Shown: in pieces, positions 9,061-15,754 of the stretch
Position numbering within the stretch: the stretch's first letter is position 1
Layout of the letters: each line of letters begins with the position of its first letter
Position numbers and translations under genes: made by a program
The notes under the pieces: generated by a model
What the model saw: the letters and a program-made list of their open reading frames with translations, nothing else
Told to the model about the DNA's origin: nothing
Databases searched by the model: none
NCBI GenBank assembly: GCA_021821225.1
Contig: JAKACR010000036.1
Span: forward strand, 1 to 15,781
Length of the DNA stretch: 15,781 nt
Direction: 5' to 3'
Source of the DNA: Bacillota bacterium
GTDB lineage: Bacteria > Bacillota > Bacilli > Alicyclobacillales > SLC66

Positions 9061-10113
9061 TCAAACCCACGGCAGACTGATGAGCCCGGCCGTCTCTTCC
9101 AATCCGAACATCAGGTTGAGATTCTGAATCGCTTGCCCCGCCGCGCCCTTCCCGAGATTGTCGATGGCGGACGCCACCAGGGCCATCCCCGTGCGCGCGT
9201 CCGCGTAGACGCCGATCTGGCACGCGTTGGTTCCCGTCACATGGCGCAACTCGGGCACCTGCCCGGCGTCCAGCACGGTGACAAACGGTTCGGCCGCGTA
9301 GCGCTCGGCAAATGCGCTGCGCAGGTCATCCGTGGTCGCGCTCTCCCGCAGCGGCGCGTACGCCGTTACATAGATGCCCCGGCGCACCGGAAGGAGTTGC
9401 GTCGTGAGCAGAACCCGCGGAGCAGTCTCCGCGATACCCGCGCGCTGTTCCGCCCGCGCGAGCGTCTGTTCGATCTCCGGCGTGTGCTGGTGCGCACCCA
9501 CACGATAAGGCCGCAGACTCTCCATGACCTCCACGAAATGCGTGCCCTGCTGCGGCGTCTTCCCCGCGCCGGAAACGCCCGACTTGGCGTCCACCACGAT
9601 GCGAGACGTGTCGATCAGCCCGTTTTCCACCAGGGGCAACAGCGCGAGTGTCGCGCATGTCGCGTGACAACCCGGATTCGCCACCAGATCCGCCGTGCGG
9701 ATCGCCGATCGGTTCAGCTCGGGCAGTCCGTACACCGCCTGCGGTTGACCCGGCGCCACATGATGCTCGCGACCGTACCACTTCTCATATTCCGCCGCGG
9801 GCAACCGGAAATCGCCGCTGAAATCCACGATTCGCACGCCATGCGCAAGCAGTTCCGGCGCTAGGGCCATCGCCTGTCCGTGCGGCAGCGCGAGCAAAGC
9901 CGCGTCCACCTCGGGCGTCCCGTCTCCATCCAATGATGAAAACCTCAATCCGCCTGGTTCCGTTCCGCGAAACTGCGGTAGCACCTCTTCCACCGTCCGG
10001 CCCGCCCGGCTGTCCGAACCCACCCAGACGATCTCGACGTCCGCCCGGAAATGCAGCATGCGCAACGCTTCCGCTCCACCGTAGCCTGTGGCACCCCAAA
10101 TTCCGACCCGCAT
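9061..10113 (-). CDS. argC: N-acetyl-gamma-glutamyl-phosphate reductase
   Basis: This is the NADPH-dependent reductase making N-acetylglutamate semialdehyde, third step of the pathway. The 350 residues fit the family. The N-terminal nucleotide-binding loop GATGYGGAE (7-15) and NPGC with the catalytic Cys149 are present, as are VSGAGKTP and the GAHQHTPEIEQ segment. NPGC is followed by HAT rather than the common YPT, a conservative variation. ATG at 10113 has GAGGTGG five to eleven nucleotides upstream; the frame extends to 10191, but that would pass through the promoter. It is the first gene of the arg cluster, directly behind a strong promoter. Confidence 0.96.
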   Translation of the reverse strand: MRVGIWGATGYGGAEALRMLHFRADVEIVWVGSDSRAGRTVEEVLPQFRGTEPGGLRFSSLDGDGTPEVDAALLALPHGQAMALAPELLAHGVRIVDFSGDFRLPAAEYEKWYGREHHVAPGQPQAVYGLPELNRSAIRTADLVANPGCHATCATLALLPLVENGLIDTSRIVVDAKSGVSGAGKTPQQGTHFVEVMESLRPYRVGAHQHTPEIEQTLARAEQRAGIAETAPRVLLTTQLLPVRRGIYVTAYAPLRESATTDDLRSAFAERYAAEPFVTVLDAGQVPELRHVTGTNACQIGVYADARTGMALVASAIDNLGKGAAGQAIQNLNLMFGLEETAGLISLPWV

Positions 10114-10135
10114 GCCGCCACCTCTTTCTCGAATT

Positions 10136-10164
10136 ATTATACGTATATGCGTATAAAATTGCAA
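10136..10164 (-). promoter_or_regulatory. Sigma-A promoter of the arg operon
   Basis: Read on the minus strand: -35 TTGCAA (10164-10159), a spacer of exactly 17 bp, and -10 TATAAT (10141-10136). Transcription would begin near 10129, only about 16 nt before the argC ATG and just ahead of its GAGGTGG. The surrounding A+T-rich patch contrasts with the G+C-rich genes. Confidence 0.75.
10138..10155. promoter_or_regulatory. Candidate operator palindrome over the arg promoter
   Basis: TATACGCATATACGTATA (minus strand) is an 18-bp palindrome with one mismatched pair. It covers most of the -10 box and the spacer, so a bound protein would block polymerase. ArgR/AhrC is the expected regulator of this operon. 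The site is only loosely similar to the B. subtilis ARG box (TGAAT...ATTCA type), so the assignment is inference. Confidence 0.45.
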
Positions 10165-10189
10165 TATCCTCGACTGTCTACCTACCTTC

Positions 10190-10224
10190 AACGTACGCTC
10201 GGTCCTTATTTCTGGCTGCTTCCT
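10190..10224 (+). repeat. 35-bp copy of the internal part of the MITE-like element
   Basis: This segment matches 15627-15661 at 32 of 35 positions, including a 16-bp exact block (AACGTACGCTCGGTCC) and a 12-bp exact block (TGGCTGCTTCCT). Similarity fades quickly on both sides and no terminal repeats are visible, so it looks like an old, decayed copy. Confidence 0.75.
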
Positions 10225-10270
10225 CTAGTAAACTCCATTTTCAGTCTATAGAGGACACAGCAAAGCAGCC
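10214..10270. repeat. Interrupted hairpin downstream of the 35-bp repeat
   Basis: GGCTGCTT (10214-10221) pairs with AAGCAGCC (10263-10270), and the adjacent CCTCTA (10222-10227) pairs with TAGAGG (10249-10254), leaving an 8-nt bulge and an A+T-rich loop. It overlaps the end of the 35-bp repeat. Its function is unknown; it may be the remnant of the mobile element. Confidence 0.45.
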
Positions 10271-10372
10271 TGGTCGACCGCCCTGAAAATGCGATTCTGC
10301 CGCCGGCCGCTGGGCGGACGCCCGCACGATTCGAGACCGCGAGACATACGCCGTATAGCGGATCCATTTGAC

Positions 10373-10422
10373 CATCCGGAGGATGTGGCCACTATGCGCG
10401 ATGTCCCCCGGATACCGGGAGG
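10373..10422 (+). promoter_or_regulatory. Two hairpins sequestering ribosome binding sites ahead of hsp20
   Basis: Hairpin 1: CATCC (10373-10377), loop GGA, GGATG (10381-10385), hiding the GGAGG that serves a possible ATG at 10394. Hairpin 2: CCCGG (10407-10411), loop ATA, CCGGG (10415-10419), a bulged A, then CC (10405-10406) with GG (10421-10422). This buries the whole GGGAGG that serves the ATG at 10430. Such masking is the principle of RNA thermometers, which are common ahead of small heat-shock genes. The function here is inference. Confidence 0.45.
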
Positions 10423-10429
10423 AATCACC

Positions 10430-10870
10430 ATGGCGGAACCTCGCTTGCCGCAGCGCACAGTGTCGAGGATAGCCCAGCCATCCGCTTCGTCTGCGGATGT
10501 GGAGTCGTTGTTTAGAAAGTTGATTGCGGACTTTCAAGCCCTGCTGGACCCGCGCCGCATGGACGCGCTCATGCAGCGCCTCGCCAGCCGGGTGCAGGTC
10601 GCGGAGACGGAGCATGCTTACCGCATCACCGTGCTGCACGATCACGTCGCCCATCCGGAGGATATTACCGCAGAATTTTCCGGCTCAACCGTGCGGCTCA
10701 GGAGAACCGCGCAGAGCCAGACGAGAACCGAACGCGACTCCGTGACCGCCTTCTCTTACTACGCCGAGGTATTTGACCACTCGATCAGTCTTGAAAAGTC
10801 TGTCCGGTGGCGCGACCGCACCATCAGCGCGCACCCTGGCGCATGGGAGCTCACCATCCCAAAGGTGTAA
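10430..10870 (+). CDS. Hsp20/alpha-crystallin family small heat-shock-like protein
   Basis: This is probably a small ATP-independent holdase chaperone of 146 residues. The C-terminal two thirds fit an alpha-crystallin domain: VQVAETEHAYRITV, then HPEDITAEFSGSTVRLRR (like the family's pattern of ED-I-hydrophobic, G-x-x-hydrophobic, RxxR). The closing AHPGAWELTIPK resembles the family's A-x-x-x-G-x-L-x-hydrophobic-x-P-K. The domain is divergent and ends at Lys-Val with no I-x-I tail. The leading ~40 residues are predicted helical. ATG at 10430 follows GGGAGG by seven nucleotides; an in-frame ATG at 10394 has GGAGG at a longer distance. Some spore-associated proteins (CotM/CotP/GerT type) share this fold, so a coat or germination role is also possible. 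It stands alone, divergent from argC and upstream of the kinase gene. Confidence 0.65.
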   Translation: MAEPRLPQRTVSRIAQPSASSADVESLFRKLIADFQALLDPRRMDALMQRLASRVQVAETEHAYRITVLHDHVAHPEDITAEFSGSTVRLRRTAQSQTRTERDSVTAFSYYAEVFDHSISLEKSVRWRDRTISAHPGAWELTIPKV

Positions 10871-11082
10871 ACTCCCGGATGTCTGGCAGTGAGACCAGAT
10901 GCTGGCGACGAGACTGGGGCGGATCGATCCCGGCATCCACTCGATCCCCGCGCGCATAGACGGACAACAGGGCGTCCGATATACTGAAATTGGCGAACTT
11001 GGCCCTGTTGTGCAGCAGCATGGCCGTCCATCAGCTTTCAGACCCCCGCTTCATCCGGGAAGGTCCAGGGGAGCGTGTCCAC
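10871..11082 (+). other. hsp20-kinase intergenic region
   Basis: These 212 bp contain no gene I can support and no standard terminator. A TATACT at 10980-10985 is a possible -10 box, but I see no good -35 box 17 bp upstream. Two alternative kinase starts (TTG 10990, ATG 11020) fall in this stretch. Confidence 0.4.
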
Positions 11083-13281
11083 GTGGCTGCAAGAATTGCG
11101 CTCATCGCACTGTCCGCCGGCGTCGCGGTCATCAGTTCCATGATCGCCTTCGATCTGATGCTGCGCGCCGGGCGTCCTGATTCGAGCGGACGGCGGCTCA
11201 CATGGCTCCGTCTCGCGGCACTCGTGTTTGGCTCCGGGATGTGGACGGTCCATTTCACCATCCTGTTGGCCGTTACCGCGGGCCACTACGTATACTACCG
11301 CGCCGTCGACACGCTGCTCCCCCTGTTCGTCGCCATCGCATGCTCGCGCGGCGCGTTCGCCGTCCTGAAGTGGACAGGCCGGCGCAGGCGCCTCATTGCC
11401 CCCGCCCTGCTGCTCTCCACCGGCGCCTGGCTGATGCAGTACATCGGCATGGATGCGATGGTGGTACGGAGCATGGAGTATTCACCGGCAGACGAAGCGC
11501 TGCTCTACACAATCCCGCTCCTTGGCGCCTATACCTCGCTGCGCTTGTTCGCTCACTGCGTCAATCGCTCCTGCGCGCCGTACTGGTTCTGGCGGATACT
11601 GATTGCCCTTCCCGTCGGCCTGGCTCTCGTCATCATGGAAGTCGCAGCCTTCGGCGCGGTTTCCATTCACTACTTCGGCGCACAAAGCGCCGTAAGCGTC
11701 ACCAGCGCCTATCTGACCAACGATACCTGGCTTGTGTCGGCGCTGCTTGGCGGCGCCTACACGGCCGCCGGCATCTTCCTCAGTGCGGTGCTGCACGACA
11801 AACGGGCGACAGAGCGGGCGCGCAGGCTTACCGAACTTCATCGCGACGCGCTGTTCGCATCCAATCCGGACTCCATCGCCATCCATGATGAATTCGGTCT
11901 CATCCTCAGTGTCAATCAGTCCGCAACCACCCTGCTCGGCTATGAGACAACAGAACTTGTCCGCAAGAGACTATCCGATTTTCTGCTGCCGGACGATGCG
12001 GTTCGCGCGGAACGCATGTTCAGCAACCTGCTGCACACGGCGCACAGCACCGAATATGACGCGCAGTGCCGGCGCCGAGACGGCCGGTTGATGGTGCTGC
12101 ACATCAAGCACATTCCGATCGTGCACGACGGGCATGTGGTCGGGGCGTTTTCCGTCTGCAGCGACATCACCCGCAGGCGCCGGATAGAACGGGAACTGAC
12201 CGTAACGCGACAACACTTCCAGATCCTTGAGAACAATATATCCGATCTCATATCGATCATCGATGTCAACGGAATCGTTCGCTATGCGTCACCGTCCCAC
12301 GAGAATCTGCTGGGCCTTTCGCCCAGGCAGTGCGTGCAGTCGGCGATCACGTCGTTCATTCACCCGGACGATGCGCCCACTGTCGAGGACGCCCTGTACC
12401 GCATGTGCCAGGACACCGCCCCGCTCTCGATCAACATCCACTTTCGCAATAACGAAGGCGGCTGGCTCCCGCTGGAGGCCCGCTGGGTCCCCGTTCTGGA
12501 CGCCGCCGGAAACGTCACCGGGTTCGTCATGGTCGCGCGCGATCTGAGAGACCGCAAAAAAGCCGAGGAAATACTGCTGCAAACGGAGAAATTGTCAGTC
12601 GTCGGCCAACTGGCCGCGGGACTCGCGCACGAAGTGCGCAATCCCTTGACATCGATCAAAGGCTTTCTCCAGTTGCTCTTCGAGCAAAACAAGGAAAAGC
12701 CGCACTACTTTGAGATCGTATTCACCGAACTCCAGAGAATCGAGGACATCATGAGCGAATTTCTCGTGATGGCCAAGCCCCACCTGGAGGCCTTTCAGTC
12801 GCAGGATATCTGCGGCATCGTGAAGGAGACGGCCGCCCTCATGACGGCGGAAGCGCATTTGCGCAATGTGGATCTGAAACTCTCCACGCCCGATCTTCTG
12901 CCGAACATCTGGTGCGATACCGGGAAAATCAAACAGGTGTTGATCAACCTCATCAAAAACGCGATGGACGCCATGCCCCATGGAGGGACGCTGCGACTGG
13001 AGGCGGAGAGGCTGCGCGACGACCGCATCGCCATTCGTGTGGCGGACACGGGCGTGGGCATTCCCGAGGACAAATTGGCCAAGCTGGGTACGCCGTTTTT
13101 TACCACAAAACAGACGGGAACCGGACTTGGGCTCACCGTCAGCCAAAAAATCATCCAGGATCACGGCGGCGAGCTGACCGTCCAAAGTGAGGTAGGCGTC
13201 GGTACACTGGCCACGGTGATCCTTCCCTCAGAACGATGCGCGGAGGAGCGCCGCGCTGCAACACACGAGCGGCAAATCTAA
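11083..13281 (+). CDS. Membrane histidine kinase: MHYT-like sensor, two PAS, HisKA, HATPase
   Basis: This is a sensor kinase of 732 residues from GTG 11083, the only candidate start with a good ribosome binding site (AGGGGAG, nine nucleotides upstream). TTG 10990 or ATG 11020 would add 31 or 21 residues. Numbering from GTG, residues 2-240 are a multi-pass membrane domain resembling MHYT sensors, with three motifs: MWTVHF (53-58), MQYIGM (118-123) and IHYFG (195-199). Then come PAS 1 (about 251-364), PAS 2 (about 376-494), HisKA (about 503-569) with phospho-acceptor His516 in LAHEVRNPLTSIKGF, and HATPase (about 609-716) with NLIKNAMDAM, DTGVGIP, FFTTK and GTGLGL. The HisKA segment closely resembles B. 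subtilis KinA-KinE, so a sporulation phosphorelay input is plausible. No response regulator is adjacent, so it is an orphan kinase here. Confidence 0.92.
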   Translation: MAARIALIALSAGVAVISSMIAFDLMLRAGRPDSSGRRLTWLRLAALVFGSGMWTVHFTILLAVTAGHYVYYRAVDTLLPLFVAIACSRGAFAVLKWTGRRRRLIAPALLLSTGAWLMQYIGMDAMVVRSMEYSPADEALLYTIPLLGAYTSLRLFAHCVNRSCAPYWFWRILIALPVGLALVIMEVAAFGAVSIHYFGAQSAVSVTSAYLTNDTWLVSALLGGAYTAAGIFLSAVLHDKRATERARRLTELHRDALFASNPDSIAIHDEFGLILSVNQSATTLLGYETTELVRKRLSDFLLPDDAVRAERMFSNLLHTAHSTEYDAQCRRRDGRLMVLHIKHIPIVHDGHVVGAFSVCSDITRRRRIERELTVTRQHFQILENNISDLISIIDVNGIVRYASPSHENLLGLSPRQCVQSAITSFIHPDDAPTVEDALYRMCQDTAPLSINIHFRNNEGGWLPLEARWVPVLDAAGNVTGFVMVARDLRDRKKAEEILLQTEKLSVVGQLAAGLAHEVRNPLTSIKGFLQLLFEQNKEKPHYFEIVFTELQRIEDIMSEFLVMAKPHLEAFQSQDICGIVKETAALMTAEAHLRNVDLKLSTPDLLPNIWCDTGKIKQVLINLIKNAMDAMPHGGTLRLEAERLRDDRIAIRVADTGVGIPEDKLAKLGTPFFTTKQTGTGLGLTVSQKIIQDHGGELTVQSEVGVGTLATVILPSERCAEERRAATHERQI

Positions 13282-13295
13282 CCGGCGCCTGCAGC

Positions 13296-13321
13296 GTGGG
13301 TTATCCCACATCCCCTTGGGG
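13296..13321. other. Tandem short hairpins between convergent genes
   Basis: GTGGG-TTAT-CCCAC (13296-13309) and CCCC-TT-GGGG (13312-13321) lie where the kinase gene (stop 13281) and the minus-strand transporter (stop 13301) converge, and they extend into the transporter's last codons. They could act as a bidirectional transcription barrier, but no T-run is present in either direction. Confidence 0.35.
13301..13319 (-). repeat. Recurrent intergenic motif, copy C
   Basis: The minus strand reads CCAAGGGGATGTGGGATAA, matching the element copy CCTAGGGGACATGGGATAA at 16 of 19 positions. It forms the last codons and stop of the transporter gene. Since it is partly coding, chance similarity is possible. 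Confidence 0.4.
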
Positions 13322-14224
13322 CCGCCACTCGCTCACGACGATGCCGGCCAGGATCAGGATCACCCCGGTCCAACTGCGCCACGATACCGTTTCTCCAAGC
13401 AACACAGCCGCCGCCACGACAGCCACGGGCAGTTCGACGCTGCCCAGGATGGCGGCCGCCGCGCCGCCCACTCGCGGGATACCCAGACTGAACAGGGTGA
13501 TCGGCAGCACTTGGCTGAACAGACCCACGGCGCCGACGGACAGGGCGCCCCGGATGACCGGTGCAAGCACGTGCGGCGTCGGTGGATACAGCGTCCAACT
13601 GACAACGAGTGAAACCGTCGTGATGACCGCCGCCCTGGCAAACGGCCGACGCGGTTCTTGTACGGTTCCGCTGATGTACAGAAAGACGGCGTACGACACG
13701 CCCGAGGCCAGTCCGAGCAACACGCCCACAGGCGTGACGCGAACCGCCGCGCCGCTTTCCGCACCAGCGGCCAGGATTGTGCCGGCCAGGATGATGGCTA
13801 CGCCCGCCCATTTTGCGCGGCGCAACCGGCGTCGCGTGGCCAAAAAATCGATTACCGGCGTGATCCAGGCAAATTGAAAGAGCAGAATCACGCCCAGCCA
13901 GACGGGCAGGTCGTGCAAAGACCGATAGTAAGCAATTGACGCGACGGCTCCCAGGGCGCCCAGGACCGCCAGACGCCAGCCATCCGCGCGCGAGAAACGA
14001 ACCCCGCCGCCCGTCAGCGCGACGAGCGCCCAGAGCAGCGCCGCCGCGTAGTAGAATTGCCCCACGGCGACCGTGCCAGGGCCAAATCCTCTGGCGAACG
14101 CCGTCTTGACCAGAGGCGACACGACCCCATAGCTGACGCCGCCGAACAGCACCATCAGAGCGTACCAAGACCGTTTCATCGAACGCGCGCTGGCGCCGAT
14201 GAAATCCGCGAGCCGGGGCGTCAT
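13301..14224 (-). CDS. EamA-family (drug/metabolite superfamily) transporter
   Basis: This is a predicted inner-membrane transporter of 307 residues with about ten hydrophobic segments, arranged as two five-helix EamA repeats (roughly residues 18-150 and 165-300). The second repeat contains the typical pattern ILGSVELPVAVVAAAVLLGE followed by a last helix ending ILAGIVVSEW. Substrates in this superfamily vary widely and none can be assigned. ATG at 14224 overlaps the purD stop (ATGA), which implies translational coupling to purD; an internal ATG at 14179 lacks a ribosome binding site. The last residues (QGDVG and stop) coincide with a copy of the recurrent GGGATAA motif. Pairing with purD might suggest purine-related export, but that is speculation. 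Confidence 0.88.
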   Translation of the reverse strand: MTPRLADFIGASARSMKRSWYALMVLFGGVSYGVVSPLVKTAFARGFGPGTVAVGQFYYAAALLWALVALTGGGVRFSRADGWRLAVLGALGAVASIAYYRSLHDLPVWLGVILLFQFAWITPVIDFLATRRRLRRAKWAGVAIILAGTILAAGAESGAAVRVTPVGVLLGLASGVSYAVFLYISGTVQEPRRPFARAAVITTVSLVVSWTLYPPTPHVLAPVIRGALSVGAVGLFSQVLPITLFSLGIPRVGGAAAAILGSVELPVAVVAAAVLLGETVSWRSWTGVILILAGIVVSEWRPQGDVG

Positions 14225-15531
14225 CCCCGCGCACCAATGTCCGTCCGGTAATGCCTGCCGTCAAACCGCACGCGTTTTGCGCCCTCATAAGCCAGTTCCC
14301 GCGCGTGTTCCAGCGTCCTGCCCCGCGCGACGACGTTCACTACGCGCCCGCCGCTTGTCACGATTGTCCCGTCAGACCGACGAGCCGTCCCGGCGTGCAG
14401 GGTGCGCACAGCGTCCGTCTCGCCCTGCGTCTCGTCCCGCGCGACAGTCAACTGCGCCGCCGCAGTCAGCCCTTCAATCCGATCTCCCTTGCGATACGCG
14501 GTGGGATACCCCCGTGCCGCCAATACAACGCACACCGCCGCAGCGTCCGCCCACTTCAGTTCAAGCGACGCGACGCGATCCTCCGTCACCGCCAGCATGA
14601 CATCAAGCAGATCGCCGTCCATCAACTCAAGCACGACCTGCGTCTCCGGGTCGCCGAAGCGACAGTTGAATTCAATCACGAACGGCTTGCCGTCCACCAC
14701 CATCAGTCCGGCGTACAGCACGCCCCGGTAAGCGATGTCATGCGCTTTGAAGTACCACTCCAGACGGTCAAAGACGCGCTCTCGCACAAGCGCCATCAAG
14801 GCGCCGTTAGCCGCCCGCGGCGGCGCGAACGCCCCCATGCCGCCCGTGTTCGGCCCCTCGTCGCCGTCGTACACCGCCTTGTGATCGCGCGCGGCGGGCA
14901 TCAAACGATAGCCGCTGCGGTCGACAAACGCCATGACAGACAGTTCCGTTCCGCGCAGGAACTGTTCCACGACCACCGTTTCACCCGCACTGCCGAACGC
15001 GCGCGCTTCCATCGCGTCAGCGAGCGCGCGCTGCGCCTCGGCAATCGTCCGCGCGACTGTCACACCCTTGCCCGCGGCCAGGCCATCCGCCTTGATCACC
15101 ACAGGCGGCGTCAATGTCCGCACATAGTCGAGCGCAGCGGGCAAGCGGGAAAACACGGTGCTTTGCGCCGTTGGAATCCCCGCATCGCGCATGATCTCCT
15201 TGGCAAACGACTTGCTGCTCTCCAGTCGCGCCGCCGCCGCCTCGGGACCGAACACCCTCAGACCCGCCGCGGTGAACGCATCCGCGATGCCAAGACTGAG
15301 CGGCACCTCCGGCCCCACCACCGTGAGATCCGCCTTTAGTCGCCGCGCGAGTGCAAGCAGGCCCGGAATGTCATCCGCGGCGACATCCGCGCACTCCGCC
15401 AGTTGCGCAATGCCGGGATTGCCCGGCGCCGCAAACAGGCTCAACTCGCGTCCGAGACGCAGCGCGTCGTCGTGCAGTTTGCGCACAATCGCATGCTCCC
15501 GGCCGCCCGACCCCACCACCAGCACTCTCAC
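14221..15531 (-). CDS. purD: Phosphoribosylamine-glycine ligase (GAR synthetase)
   Basis: This ATP-grasp enzyme joins phosphoribosylamine and glycine to give glycinamide ribonucleotide in purine synthesis. The 436 residues are close to the usual length. Features are N-terminal VRVLVVGSGGREHAI, PEVPLSLGIADAF, FAKEIMRDAGIPTA, VVIKADGLAAGKGV (ATP-grasp entry), DEGPNTGGMGAF and VIEFNCRFGDPETQ (metal-binding acids). GTG at 15531 is chosen because it gives the standard N-terminus and has GAGGG seven nucleotides upstream. The frame remains open to an ATG at 15684 inside the adjacent MITE-like element. In Bacilli purD normally closes the pur operon behind purH; here the 206-bp element sits directly upstream. 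The downstream transporter gene overlaps by 4 bp. Confidence 0.96.
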   Translation of the reverse strand: MRVLVVGSGGREHAIVRKLHDDALRLGRELSLFAAPGNPGIAQLAECADVAADDIPGLLALARRLKADLTVVGPEVPLSLGIADAFTAAGLRVFGPEAAAARLESSKSFAKEIMRDAGIPTAQSTVFSRLPAALDYVRTLTPPVVIKADGLAAGKGVTVARTIAEAQRALADAMEARAFGSAGETVVVEQFLRGTELSVMAFVDRSGYRLMPAARDHKAVYDGDEGPNTGGMGAFAPPRAANGALMALVRERVFDRLEWYFKAHDIAYRGVLYAGLMVVDGKPFVIEFNCRFGDPETQVVLELMDGDLLDVMLAVTEDRVASLELKWADAAAVCVVLAARGYPTAYRKGDRIEGLTAAAQLTVARDETQGETDAVRTLHAGTARRSDGTIVTSGGRVVNVVARGRTLEHARELAYEGAKRVRFDGRHYRTDIGARG

Positions 15532-15543
15532 CGCGACACCCTC

Positions 15544-15548
15544 TTTTA
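15544..15548. repeat. Left target-site duplication TTTTA
   Basis: TTTTA directly precedes the left terminal repeat (GAGATTGTTCAAAAAG) and is repeated exactly at 15755-15759 after the right terminal repeat. This is the footprint expected of a transposition event with 5-bp duplication. Confidence 0.65.
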
Positions 15549-15754
15549 GAGATTGTTCAAAAAGTGGGCAGAACTCCCCGGCGCATTGCCGCGTCATCGC
15601 CAGAAATGCTCCCTCACGTACCCGAAAACGTACGCTCGGTCCGCATTTTTGGCTGCTTCCTAGGGGACATGGGATAATGTCCACTGCACACTCGGTTTAT
15701 CCCATGTCCCATTGCACTGCGTGGGTCAACCCCGCCCTCTTTTTGAACAGGCTC
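15549..15754. mobile_element. MITE-like non-autonomous element, 206 bp
   Basis: The left end GAGATTGTTCAAAAAGTGGG and the reverse complement of the right end, GAGCCTGTTCAAAAAGAGGG, agree at 17 of 20 positions. The agreement extends weakly to about 22 bp (GGGC-A/G-G). TTTTA flanks both ends. The interior has no transposase and contains an internal perfect 14-bp inverted repeat (15664-15677 with 15697-15710). Insertion is immediately upstream of the purD ribosome binding site, with the left end 18 bp from the GTG. A 35-bp internal piece recurs at 10190-10224. The parent transposon family cannot be named from the sequence alone. Confidence 0.75.
15664..15710. repeat. Perfect 14-bp inverted repeat, motif copies D and E
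   Basis: GGGACATGGGATAA (15664-15677) and TTATCCCATGTCCC (15697-15710) are exact reverse complements separated by 19 nt. They are the best-preserved members of the motif family also seen at 1404-1427, 1515-1534 and 13301-13319. A strong hairpin would form in any transcript crossing the element, including read-through toward purD. Confidence 0.75.

Larger units (their letters stand above)
10114..10429. other. Divergent argC-hsp20 intergenic region
   Basis: These 316 bp hold no convincing gene. From left to right they contain the argC ribosome binding site, the arg promoter and palindrome, a 35-bp piece shared with the element upstream of purD (10190-10224), an overlapping hairpin (10214-10270), and two hairpins covering ribosome binding sites just ahead of the plus-strand hsp20 gene. 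A plus-strand promoter is not clear; a weak TATAGC near 10354 is the best I see. Confidence 0.6.

Noticed and set aside
7707..9080. 457-residue open frame on the plus strand
   Set aside because: It covers the reverse of argB and part of argD, is Arg-rich low-complexity protein, and is explained by G+C bias.
13278..14288. 336-residue minus-strand frame overlapping the transporter
   Set aside because: It is an alternative frame of the EamA gene. Its composition is Gly/Arg-rich with no membrane segments, whereas the chosen frame gives ten clean hydrophobic helices.
1404..15710. CRISPR array
   Set aside because: The repeated motifs are few, differ in orientation, are thousands of bases apart and have no regular spacers or cas genes.
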